From SAR202 cluster bacterium (GTDB taxonomy: Bacteria; Chloroflexota; Dehalococcoidia; Lucifugimonadales; UBA826): a stretch of 64,000 nucleotides of DNA. The stretch covers positions 1-64,000 of the forward strand of contig JAKUTY010000005.1 in the NCBI GenBank assembly GCA_022447825.1, in the 5' to 3' direction. Within the stretch, counting starts at the first letter, position 1. Every line of letters begins with the position of its first letter. A program made the translations under genes and the position numbers. Shown here one piece after another: positions 10,078 to 19,185 of the stretch. The notes beneath the pieces are model-generated. The model was not told the DNA's origin. It did not search any database and was given only the letters and a program-made list of their open reading frames with translations.

Positions 10078-10217
10078 TGACTACAAACAGAGATGAAAAA
10101 TTGAATAAAACCCCTGATATATTAGTTGAGAGTCCTTTACTAGATTCACAATTATTAAAGCTCAGGATCGACCAAGATCCTAAAAAGTTTGGCTTTCTCT
10201 TTTTAGGGCGCTTCTAG
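10077..10217 (+). CDS. candidate small ORF (46 aa) coupled to the HTH gene
   Basis: ATG overlaps the upstream TAA (TAATG). Translation MTTNRDEKLNKTPDILVESPLLDSQLLKLRIDQDPKKFGFLFLGRF*. Below the ORF-track size cutoff; its end is antisense to smpB. Confidence 0.35.
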   Translation: MTTNRDEKLNKTPDILVESPLLDSQLLKLRIDQDPKKFGFLFLGRF

Positions 10218-10641
10218 CTTCTCTTGCCTGATCTCTAGTTTTGATTAAATTTCTTTTATCGAAGTTTTTTCTCCCTTTGCCTATTCCGATAAGTATTTTT
10301 GCGTAATGTCCCGATATGTACATCTTTAATGGTACTAGGGTTGATCCATTTTGTTCTGATGCTGCAATAAACTTTTTTAATTCTTTTCTGTGCAATAAAA
10401 GTTTTCTGCTTCTCATTGGGTCTGATGTGTTTGCTGCAAATGGATAGGGTGCTATATGCATATTATGAAGCCATAACTCTCCCTTAATAGGGTATGCATA
10501 AGACCCAGTTAGGTTTGCCCTGTTTTCTCGTATAGATTTTATCTCTGAAGAATTCAGTACTAATCCAGCCTCGATAGTTTCTGTGATATCGTAATCAAAA
10601 TTAGCCTTTTTATTGGTGATGAGGATTTTGTTTTGTTTCAT
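10180..10641 (-). CDS. smpB: SsrA-binding protein SmpB
   Basis: NKKANFDYDITETIEAGLVLNSSEIKSIRENRANLTGSYA...GKGRKNFDKRNLIKTRDQARE. Confidence 0.95.
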   Translation of the reverse strand: MKQNKILITNKKANFDYDITETIEAGLVLNSSEIKSIRENRANLTGSYAYPIKGELWLHNMHIAPYPFAANTSDPMRSRKLLLHRKELKKFIAASEQNGSTLVPLKMYISGHYAKILIGIGKGRKNFDKRNLIKTRDQAREARSALKRESQTF

Positions 10642-10650
10642 ATGTAAATA

Positions 10651-11910
10651 TTACTTGATCAATGAATTGATGATTTCGTACCCCTTGTCTAACTGATCTA
10701 CCGCTGCTTTTTGCTCGTCGTTTGAAGAAACTACTATATCTGGGGCAAGTCCTCCTTCTATAGGTCTCTTGTTTGGTGTATACCAGCGCCCTATAGACAT
10801 ATACAAAGCTCCTCCATTTGGTAGGGGGGCATATTGATTGACTGTCCCTTTTCCAAAAGATTTTTCACCAATGATTGTAGCTCTACTATGGTCTTGGAAA
10901 GCTCCCATCAGGATTTCGCTACCACTGGCACTAAATCTGTCTACTAAAACAACCAAAGGTAAATCTTTCGAAATGCATTCCGAATTTGATTTCCATATTT
11001 TTTCTCTGTTGTACCTTTCTTCTACTAAAATTATTAAGTCTTCATCGAGAAAAAAGTCGGCAATTTCGAAAACTTGTTGCAAGTATCCTCCAGGGTTTCT
11101 CCTTAAGTCTAAAATAATTCCTTTTGCTCCAAGTTTTATTTCTTTTTCTAAAATATTTTTCAGTTTTGATGGCGTGTTTGCGTTGAATTGGGTAATTCGG
11201 ATATGGGCTACTTCATTTCCTGAATCACTTCTTAATATTACGCTTTCTAATTGAATCACTCCTCTGGTGACTTGAATTACTACAGGGGACAAATCACCTA
11301 AATGGCGTATTTCTAAGTCTACAGTTGTTCCTTCAGGACCACGTATTAAAGCTACTGCTTCTAGTAATGACATTCCTTCAAGGGATGTGCCGTTCACTGA
11401 AAGGACTATGTCGCCAGCTTTTATTCCTGATGACTCTGCTGGACTGCCTTCTATAGGGCTAATAATTTGGACCATTCCGTCTTCTCTCATCCTAACGTGT
11501 GCACCAATTCCTTGGAATTCTCCAGATAAATCTTCTTTATCTATTTCATAGCTAACTGTATCTACATAAGATATGTATGGATCAGGAACAGAGTTGATTA
11601 ATCCTTGTATTGCGGCTTCCTCTAGTTCATCAGTATCAAATATATCTCTGTCTATATGTTCAGAATTCAATATTTCCCAAGCTTTCCATAACGATTCAAA
11701 GTCATTAGGCACAGCTCTCGGGGTTCCTGATTCGGGTGAAGTTGGGATTATTTCAAACGGGTAGGGAGCAGATGAGTTTGGAGTCAGTGGTTCTGCTGAA
11801 GAGTTCACCGAGTTTTGCGAACAACCTGAAAGCAAAACAACCACAGTTAAAAGTGGGATGATAAAAATCGATCTAAAAAATATAAAAAGATATGTATTTT
11901 TAATCCACAT
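10651..11910 (-). CDS. S41 family C-terminal processing peptidase (PDZ domain, lipoprotein-like N-terminus)
   Basis: GIGAHVRMREDGMVQIISPIEGSPAESSGIKAGD PDZ; ILDLRRNPGG; SASGSEI catalytic Ser; GKGTVNQ catalytic Lys. Start chosen at internal ATG (MWIKNTY); the track ORF starts at 11955. Confidence 0.92.
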   Translation of the reverse strand: MWIKNTYLFIFFRSIFIIPLLTVVVLLSGCSQNSVNSSAEPLTPNSSAPYPFEIIPTSPESGTPRAVPNDFESLWKAWEILNSEHIDRDIFDTDELEEAAIQGLINSVPDPYISYVDTVSYEIDKEDLSGEFQGIGAHVRMREDGMVQIISPIEGSPAESSGIKAGDIVLSVNGTSLEGMSLLEAVALIRGPEGTTVDLEIRHLGDLSPVVIQVTRGVIQLESVILRSDSGNEVAHIRITQFNANTPSKLKNILEKEIKLGAKGIILDLRRNPGGYLQQVFEIADFFLDEDLIILVEERYNREKIWKSNSECISKDLPLVVLVDRFSASGSEILMGAFQDHSRATIIGEKSFGKGTVNQYAPLPNGGALYMSIGRWYTPNKRPIEGGLAPDIVVSSNDEQKAAVDQLDKGYEIINSLIK

Positions 11911-11984
11911 ATAAAAACCCCCAGATGCTTTATAGGTATAAATACATTTTATCAATTAGTGCGTACGAAATGTTAAACAAGTTA

Positions 11985-12013
11985 TTGACTTAAATGAAAT
12001 AAGCAACCATAAT
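11985..12013 (+). promoter_or_regulatory. sigma70-type promoter upstream of the 12064 gene
   Basis: TTGACT (11985-11990), 17-nt spacer, CATAAT (12008-12013). Confidence 0.65.
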
Positions 12014-12053
12014 CTTGAAATCTATTTCAGTGTTATTTCAAAAAATGAAATAA
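11995..12053 (+). promoter_or_regulatory. candidate operator: five TGAAAT/ATTTCA half-sites, including TTATTTCA-aaaaa-TGAAATAA
   Basis: TGAAAT at 11995, 12016 and 12046; ATTTCA at 12024 and 12035. Two form palindromes (TGAAAT-ct-ATTTCA; TTATTTCA-N5-TGAAATAA). Confidence 0.5.
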
Positions 12054-12063
12054 GGGTGTTTTT

Positions 12064-12990
12064 ATGACTAGGACTAGAGTTGTTCGTACATATCCAGCTC
12101 ACGACTTAAAGAGTGCATTAGTTTTGACTGAAGCAATAATTACACAAAATGCAGGTTTGCCTATAGATAGAAAATTGTTGGCTGAAACATTAAATACTAG
12201 CGATAGAAGTAGTAGTTTTGTGACTCTTTTGGCTGCTTCTCAACAATATGGCCTTACTGTGGGTAAATATAATTCTAATGAAATATCAGTCACTGAACTG
12301 TCTAAATCTATTTTTTCTTCAGTAGAAGAAGAATCTTATTCTGTTAATTTAATGAAAGCTTCATATAATCCAGATAAATTTAAGGAAATGAAAGATTTAC
12401 TTCAAGGTCAATTGATGCCTGAACCAAGGTTTTTAAAAAATCTGATATCACAGAACATTCAAATTCATGAAAGTCAGATAGAGGAATTTATAAAGATATA
12501 TACATCTAATGATAATTTTGTAAATAAAAGTAAAAAAGTTGATGTATCTCCAACAAATGTTAGCCCAATTCAAATAAATCGCAATTCAGATGCTGTCGTT
12601 TGCATATTTGGAGGTAAATCAACAAAAGATCAACTAATATTAGATTTGTCACAAAAACTTAACTTGCGGTATGTTCACGTAGATTTTAATGAAATATCAT
12701 CAAGTCTCGGCACTATTCAAGATATAAATATTGCTGGGTCTATAGTTTGTTTACCTGACGAATTTTCTGATTATTTAAATCCTACTTCTATATTTACGTT
12801 GGGTGTTGCTAATGGGTTTAGTCCAGGTAAAGTAATCGTAATTGGTATGACTGATGAACTCGAAAATTTTCTAAACACTCAGATCTTCCAAGGGGCAACT
12901 ACGATTTACGGTTCAGATGATTCCAAAATACAGTTAGATGTTTTATCTGCCATGAATCAATTAGGTATTCTTTCATTATCCATAAACTGA
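12064..12990 (+). CDS. unknown two-domain protein: N-terminal helical/wHTH-like region, C-terminal possible TIR-like/nucleotide-binding fold
   Basis: N-term YPAHDLKSALVLTEAIITQNAGLPIDRKLLAETLNTSDRSSSFVTLLAASQQYGL; C-term VVCIFGGKSTKDQLILDLSQKL...IFTLGVANGFSPGKVIVIG. Fold assignment is inference. Confidence 0.5.
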   Translation: MTRTRVVRTYPAHDLKSALVLTEAIITQNAGLPIDRKLLAETLNTSDRSSSFVTLLAASQQYGLTVGKYNSNEISVTELSKSIFSSVEEESYSVNLMKASYNPDKFKEMKDLLQGQLMPEPRFLKNLISQNIQIHESQIEEFIKIYTSNDNFVNKSKKVDVSPTNVSPIQINRNSDAVVCIFGGKSTKDQLILDLSQKLNLRYVHVDFNEISSSLGTIQDINIAGSIVCLPDEFSDYLNPTSIFTLGVANGFSPGKVIVIGMTDELENFLNTQIFQGATTIYGSDDSKIQLDVLSAMNQLGILSLSIN

Positions 12991-13039
12991 CTGTAGTTTA
13001 CATAACATATATAGTGCGCAATCGTTGGTTATGGAAAAA

Positions 13040-14188
13040 CTATACTCTATTGAATATTTGGGTTTCTAATGTCTGTAGTATTTCTTTTTTACCTAATCCT
13101 GTTGTTGCTGAACAGAATATCGGATTTGGTAAAAATTTAATTAAGTCCATTAATTGTTCGTCTGAATAAGGATCTGCGCTTGGATCTAATTGGTCTGATT
13201 TATTTAAAATTGTTACTACAGGTTTTTTGTCTAAACCTAAATCTTTCCACAATGATTGAACTGCATTTACTTTCATTGTTTTATTTCTATCAGTAACATC
13301 AATTACGTGCATCATCATGTCTGCCTCTAATGTTTCTTCTAATGTTGCTCTAAATGATGCTATTAGATTTGTCGGTAGTTTTTGTATAAAACCTACAGTG
13401 TCTGTGATCAGTGCACTTTTATTTTTAAAACTAACTTTTCTAGTTGTTGGATCTAATGTTGAAAAAAGTTTGTCTTCAGAGAGTACGTTTGATCTTGTTA
13501 ACATATTTAACAAAGTGCTTTTACCTGCATTTGTATATCCCGTTAATGTAATTGTGGGTATCCCTGAGTTTTTTCTTTTTGATCGGTACCTTTGCCTATG
13601 GGCTTTTACTTTTTCTAATTTAGTTTTTAATTGATTGATTCTGTTCCTTGCTAACCTTCTATCTGTTTCTATCTGTGATTCTCCAGGTCCTCTTGTTCCT
13701 ATGCCACCACCTAACCTTTCCAAGTGAGTCCACTGCCCAGCCAGCCTTGGTAATAAATATTCGTGTTGTGCCAGCTCTACTTGTAACTTTCCTTCCATCG
13801 AAATGGCTCTTGAAGCAAAAATATCTAAAATCAGTGATGTTCTATCTAAAACTTTTATTTTCTCACCTAGTAATGTCTCTAGGTTTAGTTGTTGATTTGG
13901 AGTTAATTCATCGTCACAAATTACGGTAGTTATTTGATTGACATTCAAATACTCTTTAATTTCTATTAATTTTCCTTTTCCTAAGTACGTATTTGAATGT
14001 TTATCTAATGTTTGAGTAAATGTATTTATTACTTCTGCGCCGGCACTTTCTGTCAATTCTTTTAGTTCTACCATGGAATCTTTTAGGTTAAATAAGGTTT
14101 TTTTACCTTTAATATTTATACCAAGTAATAGAACTTTTTCTTTTTCTTTTTTAACATTTATTAAGCGTTTAGAAATATGAGCCCCCAA
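13040..14188 (-). CDS. hflX: GTPase HflX
   Basis: LPRLAGQWTHLERLGGGIGTRGPGESQIETDRR and G1 GYTNAGKSTLLN. Confidence 0.95.
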   Translation of the reverse strand: MGAHISKRLINVKKEKEKVLLLGINIKGKKTLFNLKDSMVELKELTESAGAEVINTFTQTLDKHSNTYLGKGKLIEIKEYLNVNQITTVICDDELTPNQQLNLETLLGEKIKVLDRTSLILDIFASRAISMEGKLQVELAQHEYLLPRLAGQWTHLERLGGGIGTRGPGESQIETDRRLARNRINQLKTKLEKVKAHRQRYRSKRKNSGIPTITLTGYTNAGKSTLLNMLTRSNVLSEDKLFSTLDPTTRKVSFKNKSALITDTVGFIQKLPTNLIASFRATLEETLEADMMMHVIDVTDRNKTMKVNAVQSLWKDLGLDKKPVVTILNKSDQLDPSADPYSDEQLMDLIKFLPNPIFCSATTGLGKKEILQTLETQIFNRV

Positions 14189-15358
14189 TTATTTTTTAGG
14201 TATTGACCACCCTTTTAGTCTTTCTAATCCCTCTTGGAGATCTTCTTCAGAAATTGTTAAAGATAGTCTTATGTAACCTTCTCCGCTTGGCCCATAACCA
14301 TTTCCAGCAGTAACCACTACATTTCTTTCTTCTAATAATATTTCCGCAAATTCTGCAGACGTATATCCGTTTGGAACTTTTACCCATACGTATAGGCTTG
14401 CTAGGGGTGCTTTTGCAGATAATCCAATTTGGTTAAGTGCATCTACAACTCTATCTCTTCTTTGTTGATAAACATTGTTCCTCTTAGATATTTCTTCGTC
14501 TGTAGCTTTTAAAGCTTCAATTCCCATGAACTGAACAGCATTTGGTATACCGGAGTCAAGATTTGATTTGATAACCATTAATGCATTAATCATCTCTTTG
14601 TTCCCGGCTGCCATTCCTATTCTCCAGCCGGTCATGTTGTAACTTTTAGATAGAGAATGAAACTCTAATCCTACATCTTTTGCCCCTTCTACCTCCAAAA
14701 AGCTGATTGGTTTGTAATTGTCATATGCTACTTCTGTATAACATGCATCATGCATCACAGCTATATCATAAGATTTCGCGAAATCTATTACTTCTTGAAA
14801 GTATTCTTTAGTAGCTATTGCACCTGTGGGATTATTTGGATAGTTAAGCCACATCACCTTAGCCTTTTTTGCTATATCGGAAGGTATTTCTGATAAGTTT
14901 GGCAGCCACCCTTCTGATTCTTTAAGGTTCATCCAATGGCAATCTCCTCCCGCAAACCATGTTCCTACTGAATAAACAGGGTACCCAGGATCTGGAACTA
15001 AAGCGATGTCTCCAGGATTTATGAAGCACAATGATGCATGCCCTATCCCTTCTTTTGCTCCTATTAGAGGAAGTACTTCATTATCCGCATGAAGTTCAAC
15101 ATTGAATCTTTTTTTATACCATTCGGAAACTGCTTTTCTAAATTCGGGTAAGCCATCTGTTTCAGGGTATCTGTGATTTGGGGTGTCGAGAGACGTATTT
15201 CTTAATTCTTCTATTACGCTCGATGGTGTAGCAAGGTCAGGGTCACCTATACCGAATGAAATTACTTTGATCCCTTGAGATTTTTTTGCGGCTATTTTTC
15301 TACTGATTTCCAAAAATAAATAAGGTGGAACTTTTTCAACTCTGTCAGCTAATTGCAT
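14189..15358 (-). CDS. dapL: LL-diaminopimelate aminotransferase / class I-II aminotransferase
   Basis: ADRVEKVPPYLFLEISRKIAAKKSQGIKVISFGIGDPDLATP; SLSKSYNMTGWRIG; adjacent to dapF. Confidence 0.85.
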   Translation of the reverse strand: MQLADRVEKVPPYLFLEISRKIAAKKSQGIKVISFGIGDPDLATPSSVIEELRNTSLDTPNHRYPETDGLPEFRKAVSEWYKKRFNVELHADNEVLPLIGAKEGIGHASLCFINPGDIALVPDPGYPVYSVGTWFAGGDCHWMNLKESEGWLPNLSEIPSDIAKKAKVMWLNYPNNPTGAIATKEYFQEVIDFAKSYDIAVMHDACYTEVAYDNYKPISFLEVEGAKDVGLEFHSLSKSYNMTGWRIGMAAGNKEMINALMVIKSNLDSGIPNAVQFMGIEALKATDEEISKRNNVYQQRRDRVVDALNQIGLSAKAPLASLYVWVKVPNGYTSAEFAEILLEERNVVVTAGNGYGPSGEGYIRLSLTISEEDLQEGLERLKGWSIPKK

Positions 15359-15372
15359 TATTTCTCCTATTA

Positions 15373-16212
15373 TTATTCCCAGATTCCTGAAAAAACTTTT
15401 TCAACAGGTCCAGTCATTAACACTTCATTATTATCTACCCAAGAAATTTCTAAATCTCCTCCGGGTAATGATATGGTTCACGAATCATCGATCAAGCCCT
15501 TGAGTTTTGCGGCTACTGCAACGGCGCATGCGCCTGTTCCGCATGCCATAGTAATCCCCGACCCTCTTTCCCATACTCGTACTTTTAGATGAGACCTATT
15601 GATTACATTTACTATTTCAAAATTGATTTTATTTGGAAAAATCTTATTTGTTTCTACTAAAGGACCAATATCAGTTAAAGGGTATTGGTCTACATCTTCT
15701 TCAATAAAACTAATTGCATGAGGGTTACCCATAGACACAAATGAAAGTTTCATTTGTTCATGCCCGATAGTTAATTCATGATCTAAAACTGCAGATTGTT
15801 GAGAATCTATGTTCACTGGAATTTGTGATGGGTTTAGTATAGGTAAGCCCATTGAAACAGTTGCTCCAGTCATTTTATTATTAGTTCTGATAGGTTCTAC
15901 TGTTAAAATCCCTGCTCCTGTTTCTACAAGAACTTTTTTTTGATCAGGTTGGATTAAATTTTCGTTTATAGCGAAACTTACAAGACATCTGATTCCATTT
16001 CCGCACATTTCACCTTCAGAACCATCAGAATTAAACATCCTCATTTTTATATCGGCTATTTCTGAATTCATAGCTAAAATGAGTCCATCTGAACCTATTC
16101 CCTTATGTCTGTCACTCATATTCACTGCAATTTGAGCCCAGTCTTCAGAAATGTTGGATGCGTCTATATAGACATAATCGTTTCCGGCACCATGCATTTT
16201 AGTGAATTCCAT
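15373..16212 (-). CDS. dapF: diaminopimelate epimerase, interrupted by one in-frame TGA (15478-15480)
   Basis: N-part MEFTKMHGAGNDYVYID...GNGIRC...ACGTGACA; after TGA the same frame gives TISLPGGDLEISWVDNNEVLMTGPVEKVFSGIWE*, the canonical DapF C-terminus. Confidence 0.9.
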
Positions 16213-16226
16213 ATAATTAGCCCCTA

Positions 16227-17144
16227 TTATGTTAATAACGAAATGTGATGATTAATTTTATCAAGGATTTGGGTTTTGGGAATATCAGTCAGATTAAACC
16301 ATTGAATCCGGGAATCATTTAATTTAAACCAGTTATATTGTGACCGTATATATTTATGTGTTCTAAACTGAATTTTTTCAATACATGTATCTAAGTCGAT
16401 CTCGTTTTTTAGTAATTGGGCCGTTTCTAAATACCCGATACTAGTCATAGCTGACAATGAATCTGTATACCCTTTTTGAATTAATGAATTCACTTCTTCA
16501 GGTAGTGAATTGTGACAGAACATTTGTTTAATTCTGTTATCCACTTTACTGTATAAAGTAGTTCTATCAATTGTGATTCCTAATATCTGCATGTTATTTG
16601 TTATGTGATTCTTGGAATTATTAGAAATATCTGGAGTGGGATTCAAGAGCTTTTCAATTAATCTGATTACTCTTCTTGGATTATTAAAGTCTATCTCGAT
16701 TTGATTTGTGAAGTTTGGCAGTTTAAGTAAAAATTCTTGTAAGCCTTTGATTCCATGGTTTTGTAAAACAAAATCCAAATCCTTCCTTAGGTGATTGTTG
16801 GGTGGTATATCTGAAAGATCCCAGTTTTCAACTAGTGACCAGATGTATTGACCAGTTCCCCCAACCAAAATAGGTGTATTGCCCCTATCTTTTATTTCGT
16901 CAATTTTAGTTTTAACGTGGATTCTGAAATCATAAACACTAAATTGTATTTTCGGGTCTATAAACCCGTATAAATGATGGGGAATATTATCTTGTTCTGA
17001 TATTGAAGGCGTAGCTGTACCTACATACATATGTTTGTAGATTTGACGACTATCGAAATTTACTACTTCACCTGAAACTTTTTTTGCAATATCTATAGAG
17101 AGCTTAGATTTGCCTACACCTGTTGGACCTACAATTATTATCAT
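16227..17144 (-). CDS. miaA: tRNA dimethylallyltransferase
   Basis: IIIVGPTGVGKSKLSIDIAKK...NFDSRQIYKHMYVGTATP...LVGGTGQYIWSL. Confidence 0.95.
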   Translation of the reverse strand: MIIIVGPTGVGKSKLSIDIAKKVSGEVVNFDSRQIYKHMYVGTATPSISEQDNIPHHLYGFIDPKIQFSVYDFRIHVKTKIDEIKDRGNTPILVGGTGQYIWSLVENWDLSDIPPNNHLRKDLDFVLQNHGIKGLQEFLLKLPNFTNQIEIDFNNPRRVIRLIEKLLNPTPDISNNSKNHITNNMQILGITIDRTTLYSKVDNRIKQMFCHNSLPEEVNSLIQKGYTDSLSAMTSIGYLETAQLLKNEIDLDTCIEKIQFRTHKYIRSQYNWFKLNDSRIQWFNLTDIPKTQILDKINHHISLLT

Positions 17145-17145
17145 T

Positions 17146-17943
17146 TTATGTAGGAGATAGGGTAATGATTTTATCTAGAATCATTTGAAACTTTTGCAGA
17201 TCTACACTTGAAGACCCAACTAAAACTCCATCAATATCACTTGCCGAAAGGTAGTCAGTAATATTCTCATTATTTACACTTCCCCCGTATAAAATTTTAA
17301 TTAAGCTTAAATCGAGGTGAGGGATATTTTGCTTCAGTATCTTTTTGATAAGTTTAGATTTTAAATTTACCTCTAAAGGAGATGTTGCAACTCCCGTTCC
17401 GATGGACCCTGTCGGTTCATACGCAAAAACTACTTGATGAGATATGTCTATGTCAGCAACTGATGACAATATTTGCTCTCTCAGGTAACCTTCAGAATCA
17501 TTTTTTAATAGGTTTTCTGGTTCACCTATACAAATAACTGGCTCTAATTTGTTTTCAAGTATTAAAGCCGTTTTTTTGTTTAAGTCAGCATTTTTTTCCG
17601 CAAATATGTTGCGTCTTTCTGAGTGCCCCACCAATATTGATTCACAATATCCCTGAATGGCCATAATTGAAGTTTCGCCGGTAAAGGCCCCAGTTTTTTC
17701 GTAGTGAATATTTTGACAACCCATAGAAAGTTTTAGTTTTTTGTTAGGCAAATCACAATTTGAAATAATCTTGCTAAGTGATCTCAATGATGACGTTGAC
17801 GGGAATAGTTTTAAATTGATATTTGGGGTGTTGTCAGGGAGAGTTAATGTTTGTAGGCTTGATAATATACCTCTAAGTAGAGATTCGGACTGTTCGTCGT
17901 CTAAGTAAATTTTCCAGTTACAATAAATATAAACATCTTTCAT
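17146..17943 (-). CDS. tpiA: triosephosphate isomerase
   Basis: NWKIYL, GHSERRNIF, VFAYEPTGSIGTG, ILYGGSVNNEN. Confidence 0.93.
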   Translation of the reverse strand: MKDVYIYCNWKIYLDDEQSESLLRGILSSLQTLTLPDNTPNINLKLFPSTSSLRSLSKIISNCDLPNKKLKLSMGCQNIHYEKTGAFTGETSIMAIQGYCESILVGHSERRNIFAEKNADLNKKTALILENKLEPVICIGEPENLLKNDSEGYLREQILSSVADIDISHQVVFAYEPTGSIGTGVATSPLEVNLKSKLIKKILKQNIPHLDLSLIKILYGGSVNNENITDYLSASDIDGVLVGSSSVDLQKFQMILDKIITLSPT

Positions 17944-17966
17944 GGATATCTCGATATATTAATATA

Positions 17967-19184
17967 TTAAGGGCCGAATTTGTGAAGTTTTTCAGCGTGC
18001 GCGAGCACCAAAAGCATTAGATGTTCTGCAGAAATAGATCCTGCCGAACCTAATTGAGTGAATGAAGTTTCATTAAACTCGATTTCAGGCGTAGATTGGG
18101 ATATTTTAGAATTAATTAAAAATGGCACAGGGTGCCAGCTATGTGATGAAAGGTATGAAGGTGTAGAGTGGTCTCCGGCTACCACTAATACATCGGGGTT
18201 TAAATCAAGTATTTGAGGAATGAAGGAGTCGAATGTTTCCAAAGCCTGAACTTTGGCATTAAAGTTTCCGTCCTCCCCTGCACTGTCAGCAGGTTTATAG
18301 TGTACAAAGTAATAGTCATATAGATTTTTGTGAAAGTTTTCAGATAGTGTGGAAAATTCATCTGTAAATTCTTGACCACACTCTAGAACGTTCATTCCTA
18401 ATAATCCTGATACTCCTCTGTACATTGGGTAACCAGCAATACACGCTGCATTTAACTTATAGTTCTCACAGAAATCTGGAAGAGTTGGGGTGCTGGAGAA
18501 TCCTCTTAAAATTATTCCATTAGCTCGAGATTTTGCATTTTTCAATAGTTTAATTGCTTCTTGGGTAAACATGTTTACGGCTAAAGATGTACTGGATCCT
18601 TTATCTGATATTGGATTGGACTGAAGGATTTCAGAACCTTCTATTTGAGGGTCAGTTTCGGTAATTTCATGAGAGACCCCTTGTCCTTTGATAACTACTA
18701 CAAATCTGTAATCCATCACAGGGTAAACTTCAAAGTCAAAACCAGGAATTTCTATAGTATTCAATAGCTTAACTAATTCTTTGCATTCATTTGTACTTAG
18801 CCTGCCTGCTCTGCGGTCAGTAATTACACCTGACTGGTCAGTGAGGCAAAAGTTTCCACGAGCAGCTACGTCCTTACCATCTATTTGGGCATTAATTCCA
18901 AGTCCCTCTAAAACGCCTCTTCCCAATAAGTACTTAACAGGGTTATAGCCAAACAATGCCATATGACCCGGACCGCTCCCAGGTGTAATTCCAGGTAATA
19001 CAGGTGTAGAAACACCACATGTACTTATTTTAGATAGCTTATCTAAGTTTGGAAGATTTGCCACTTCTAATTCGGATAAGCCTGTTTGCGGGTTTTTCAT
19101 TCCTCCTAATCCATCTGCAACTAACATAATGATTTTAGAGGATGTTTTTCTCGTAATTGATTGTATGTATGGAAAATCTATCAT
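17967..19184 (-). CDS. apgM: 2,3-bisphosphoglycerate-independent phosphoglycerate mutase, archaeal (ApgM) type
   Basis: IMLVADGLGG...LPNLDKLSKISTCGVSTPVLPGITPGSGPGHMALFGYNP...LLGRGVLEGLG. Confidence 0.92.
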   Translation of the reverse strand: MIDFPYIQSITRKTSSKIIMLVADGLGGMKNPQTGLSELEVANLPNLDKLSKISTCGVSTPVLPGITPGSGPGHMALFGYNPVKYLLGRGVLEGLGINAQIDGKDVAARGNFCLTDQSGVITDRRAGRLSTNECKELVKLLNTIEIPGFDFEVYPVMDYRFVVVIKGQGVSHEITETDPQIEGSEILQSNPISDKGSSTSLAVNMFTQEAIKLLKNAKSRANGIILRGFSSTPTLPDFCENYKLNAACIAGYPMYRGVSGLLGMNVLECGQEFTDEFSTLSENFHKNLYDYYFVHYKPADSAGEDGNFNAKVQALETFDSFIPQILDLNPDVLVVAGDHSTPSYLSSHSWHPVPFLINSKISQSTPEIEFNETSFTQLGSAGSISAEHLMLLVLAHAEKLHKFGP

Positions 19185-19185
19185 T

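Noticed and set aside
13000-13030. AAACT-gactgt-AGTTT repeat after the 12064 gene as a terminator
   Set aside because: Only 5 AT-rich base pairs and no T tract follow on the + strand; too weak to call.
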